A DNA stretch of 8,747 nt. It comes from Firmicutes bacterium UBA5499 (GTDB taxonomy: Bacteria; Bacillota; DTU084). How positions within the stretch are numbered: position 1 is the stretch's first letter; each line of letters begins with the position of its first letter. Positions 6,670 to 8,747 of the stretch are shown here, piece by piece. The notes beneath the pieces were generated by a model. The model searched no databases, was not told where the DNA came from, and saw nothing but the letters and a program-made list of their open reading frames with translations. The position numbers were made by a program, and so were the translations under genes. The stretch covers positions 2,931-11,677 of the forward strand of contig DIPB01000005.1 of the NCBI GenBank assembly GCA_002426275.1, given 5' to 3'.

Positions 6670-8747
6670 TCACTCAAAGCGGATCTCGTCGAGATAAAAG
6701 GTGAGCGGGCTACCGTTCTGATAGTAGATGAAAAACTCGCCGCGAAGTTCGTCAAGCTGCCAGGCTGAGCTTTCCAGCCCCAAATCTTTTTGAAGATCCA
6801 ATCTGACCTTCTGCCATTGCCCGGCGCGCACCATGAGCTCGCATTGCAGCTTGGCGGACCAGTCGGCTTTGGGTAAAGTGACGAGCAGGGAACTTGGGCT
6901 GTCCGCTTTAATCCAAAAAACAAGGGAGTGATATTTTGCCCCTGCCTTGAGCTTATCCAGGGCAAACTTGGTGAAGATCACAGGCGCACCGCCTGCTGCG
7001 GTTTTCATCGGCATGGAAACCTTCAGCGCGTAATCTCCCTGCCGCACGCCCTCAGGATCGTCCTGTCTTTTAACGCGCTCCACTTTTGGCGCCGGTTCGC
7101 CTGGCGCTTTTTTATCGCGCAAGGCGCTCCATTTCTTTTCTTGCTCGAAATCATCAATCAAAAGAGAATTTTGATTGATTTTCTCGCCGCTGACTGCCAC
7201 CAACGCCGGCACGGAATTGCCGTTGGAGATGAAATCAATGCTCGCGATGGGCACAGCGGGCTTGGGATTCTCCCAGGCGAAAAGCCAGAGCCCCACTGCC
7301 CGGTCTGCGGGATTTTTCTCCACGTAAGCTACCGGAGCCTGGGGGAGATCATTGGGGAACCACCAGTCGCCGATATTCAGCCCGTCGACGATCGGCACGC
7401 TTTCCACCGTGCCGTCCAGGTAATTGATCCGGTATTCGCCGACAGCCTTATGGGAAGACCAAGCCAGGGTGTGCAGGAAAAACAGCCTGCCAAAGCAGTC
7501 GTTGCCCGCGTCAATCCCCTGGACCTTTTGCGGAAAATAGCTGCGGCTGGGTCCGGAAAGCACAATACAGCTCTTGCCGTTAAGGCCCGGATCCAAAATC
7601 CGCACGGGAACGCCCAAAAGTTCCAGCCTGCCGCGGGGGATCATGCGCAGGTCATTGCTGCCCTGATCCGTCCAACCGCCTTTTTTGTCGCCGTCGGTTT
7701 CGTCCGCGAAACCGGTGGTGGCATAAGGCTGCAAATCAAGAGTCACCATCTGTTCCGGATTTACATTGAACTTTCTGGACTTCATCTCCCAAGGTTTGGT
7801 GAAGGCGGAGGCTGTCTTGGCTGTCAAAAGGTAAGTCACGACGTTTTGTAGGTAAGCGGCAGCCGCGCTGTCCCGCTGCCACAGTCTGGCAGCCAACAGC
7901 TGACTGGTGAAGATGATCCCTTTCCCGTACGTCCCTTCGGCTACGGCGTTGTAAACTCCGCGCGCGCCGAGGAAAGGGCCCCTTACCGCCAATGCGTTAA
8001 TGGTGAAAGGTTTAAAGGCGTATTCAATGCAGTAACCATAGTCCGGATTCATCCAGGTGTCAAACTGCCGTTGACTTAAGCCCGCAAACGCCGGGTGGGC
8101 GGGAATAACCAGATCGACGAAAGTGTTTGCGGCGGGGATCAATTCTTGGCCCACCGGGGTTAAGCCCGCATAATTCTGCTCCAGCTGCAGATACCGGCCG
8201 CCCTGGCTAATCCACTGCAAAAGCTCCTGCATGTGCTTGGAATCTTCAAAAAAGGCCGCTTGTTGGCTGGCGGGAGGCATGATCAATAAATCGAACTCTT
8301 TCAGCGCGGCCAGATCTTCGGTGCATGCCGCAGCAATGCCGAAACCAGCCAGCAGAGTTTGTACTTGCCGGGCCGCTTCCCCGCCTCCCCACAGCGCAAC
8401 TTTGCCCGAGGCCCCTTCCGCGGAGAAGCCGGACTGCCGCACGAAAACATCATAAAAGTTCCGGCTCAGCTCTTCCCGACCTGCGAAAACCTGCAGCCGC
8501 ACCTGATAATTCCCAGTGGCCAAAGCTTGAGGTATGGTCACAGACTGTTCAAATTCCTTTTTCTCCCAACCCGCCAAGGCCGAAAGCGGCACTTCTGCCA
8601 GCGGCCAGGTCTTGCCGTCCGTTGAAACCAAAGTGATTCTCACCGACAAATCCTGCAGCGAACGCTCTTGACTGTTGAGCAAAAAGAGTTTCTCAACGTA
8701 AGCGTTACCGCTGCATAAATTGGTTAGCGTTGTCCCGCCTTCTTGGC
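6670..8747 (-). CDS. C-terminal part of a giant GH2-type protein, paralog of the downstream gene (5' end outside window)
   Basis: The minus-strand frame is open from the window edge to the TGA at 6672-6670, giving 691 visible residues. A TTG at 8682 is internal, not a start: the 21 codons upstream continue the homology (TLTNLCSGNAY against ILTNLFSGRSY in the downstream paralog). Visible modules match residues 689-1378 of that paralog in order: beta-sandwich linker (to about 8410), amidotransferase/ThuA-like domain (about 8405-7815), jelly roll with NIGDWW (about 7760-7200) and a C-terminal CBM-like jelly roll ending FYLDEIRFE. The N-terminal sugar-binding and TIM-barrel domains, and so the catalytic residues, should lie upstream of the window. 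Calling it a GH2 enzyme is inferred from the paralogy. It is probably the promoter-proximal member of the pair and secreted like its neighbour. No frameshift or internal stop is seen. Confidence 0.9.
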   Translation of the reverse strand, partial: QEGGTTLTNLCSGNAYVEKLFLLNSQERSLQDLSVRITLVSTDGKTWPLAEVPLSALAGWEKKEFEQSVTIPQALATGNYQVRLQVFAGREELSRNFYDVFVRQSGFSAEGASGKVALWGGGEAARQVQTLLAGFGIAAACTEDLAALKEFDLLIMPPASQQAAFFEDSKHMQELLQWISQGGRYLQLEQNYAGLTPVGQELIPAANTFVDLVIPAHPAFAGLSQRQFDTWMNPDYGYCIEYAFKPFTINALAVRGPFLGARGVYNAVAEGTYGKGIIFTSQLLAARLWQRDSAAAAYLQNVVTYLLTAKTASAFTKPWEMKSRKFNVNPEQMVTLDLQPYATTGFADETDGDKKGGWTDQGSNDLRMIPRGRLELLGVPVRILDPGLNGKSCIVLSGPSRSYFPQKVQGIDAGNDCFGRLFFLHTLAWSSHKAVGEYRINYLDGTVESVPIVDGLNIGDWWFPNDLPQAPVAYVEKNPADRAVGLWLFAWENPKPAVPIASIDFISNGNSVPALVAVSGEKINQNSLLIDDFEQEKKWSALRDKKAPGEPAPKVERVKRQDDPEGVRQGDYALKVSMPMKTAAGGAPVIFTKFALDKLKAGAKYHSLVFWIKADSPSSLLVTLPKADWSAKLQCELMVRAGQWQKVRLDLQKDLGLESSAWQLDELRGEFFIYYQNGSPLTFYLDEIRFE

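Noticed and set aside
6928..7851. A 307-codon plus-strand open frame
   Set aside because: It lies wholly antisense to the GH2 paralog, whose protein homology to its tandem copy proves the minus-strand frame. The translation shows no family motif.
8680..8682. TTG as the start of the upstream paralog
   Set aside because: The frame stays open to the window edge, and the 21 residues before it align with the downstream paralog, so TTG is an internal Leu codon.

Overview
The window is a stretch of a bacterial chromosome that reads almost entirely on the minus strand. It holds three large secreted, carbohydrate-directed genes in one direction. In transcription order these are: the 3' two thirds (at a guess) of a giant multidomain protein (8747 to 6670, 5' end outside the window); a complete 1378-residue secreted glycoside hydrolase family 2 (GH2) enzyme (6629 to 2493); and the first 774 residues of a secreted non-catalytic-looking protein built from two carbohydrate-binding-type modules and at least four fibronectin type III repeats (2322 to 1, 3' end outside the window). 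No RNA gene, CRISPR array, insertion sequence or transfer signature was seen.

The first two genes are tandem paralogs. The visible 691 residues of the first align end to end with residues 689-1378 of the second, with only about one residue of net length difference. They share the same module order: a beta-sandwich linker, an amidotransferase-like Rossmann domain, a jelly-roll domain with a GVPF/GVPV...FFLH...YxDG...NIGDW signature, and a C-terminal carbohydrate-binding-type jelly roll. A 40-bp gap with a strong GGAGGGG ribosome binding site separates them, so they are probably co-transcribed. The third gene follows after a 170-bp gap with no convincing promoter or intrinsic terminator, so it may belong to the same operon.

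Together the genes look like part of an extracellular polysaccharide degradation locus. Two related GH2 exo-glycosidases with several accessory binding modules are exported along with a surface or extracellular binding protein. The substrate cannot be read from the sequence. There are no transporter, regulator or sigma/anti-sigma genes in the window.

The strong GGAGG-type ribosome binding site, general-secretory signal peptides, FN3-rich secreted protein and medium GC content fit a Firmicutes-like (Clostridia/Limnochordia-type) polysaccharide degrader. Similar modular GH2 proteins also occur in Verrucomicrobiota, Planctomycetota and Lentisphaerota, so this assignment is tentative.
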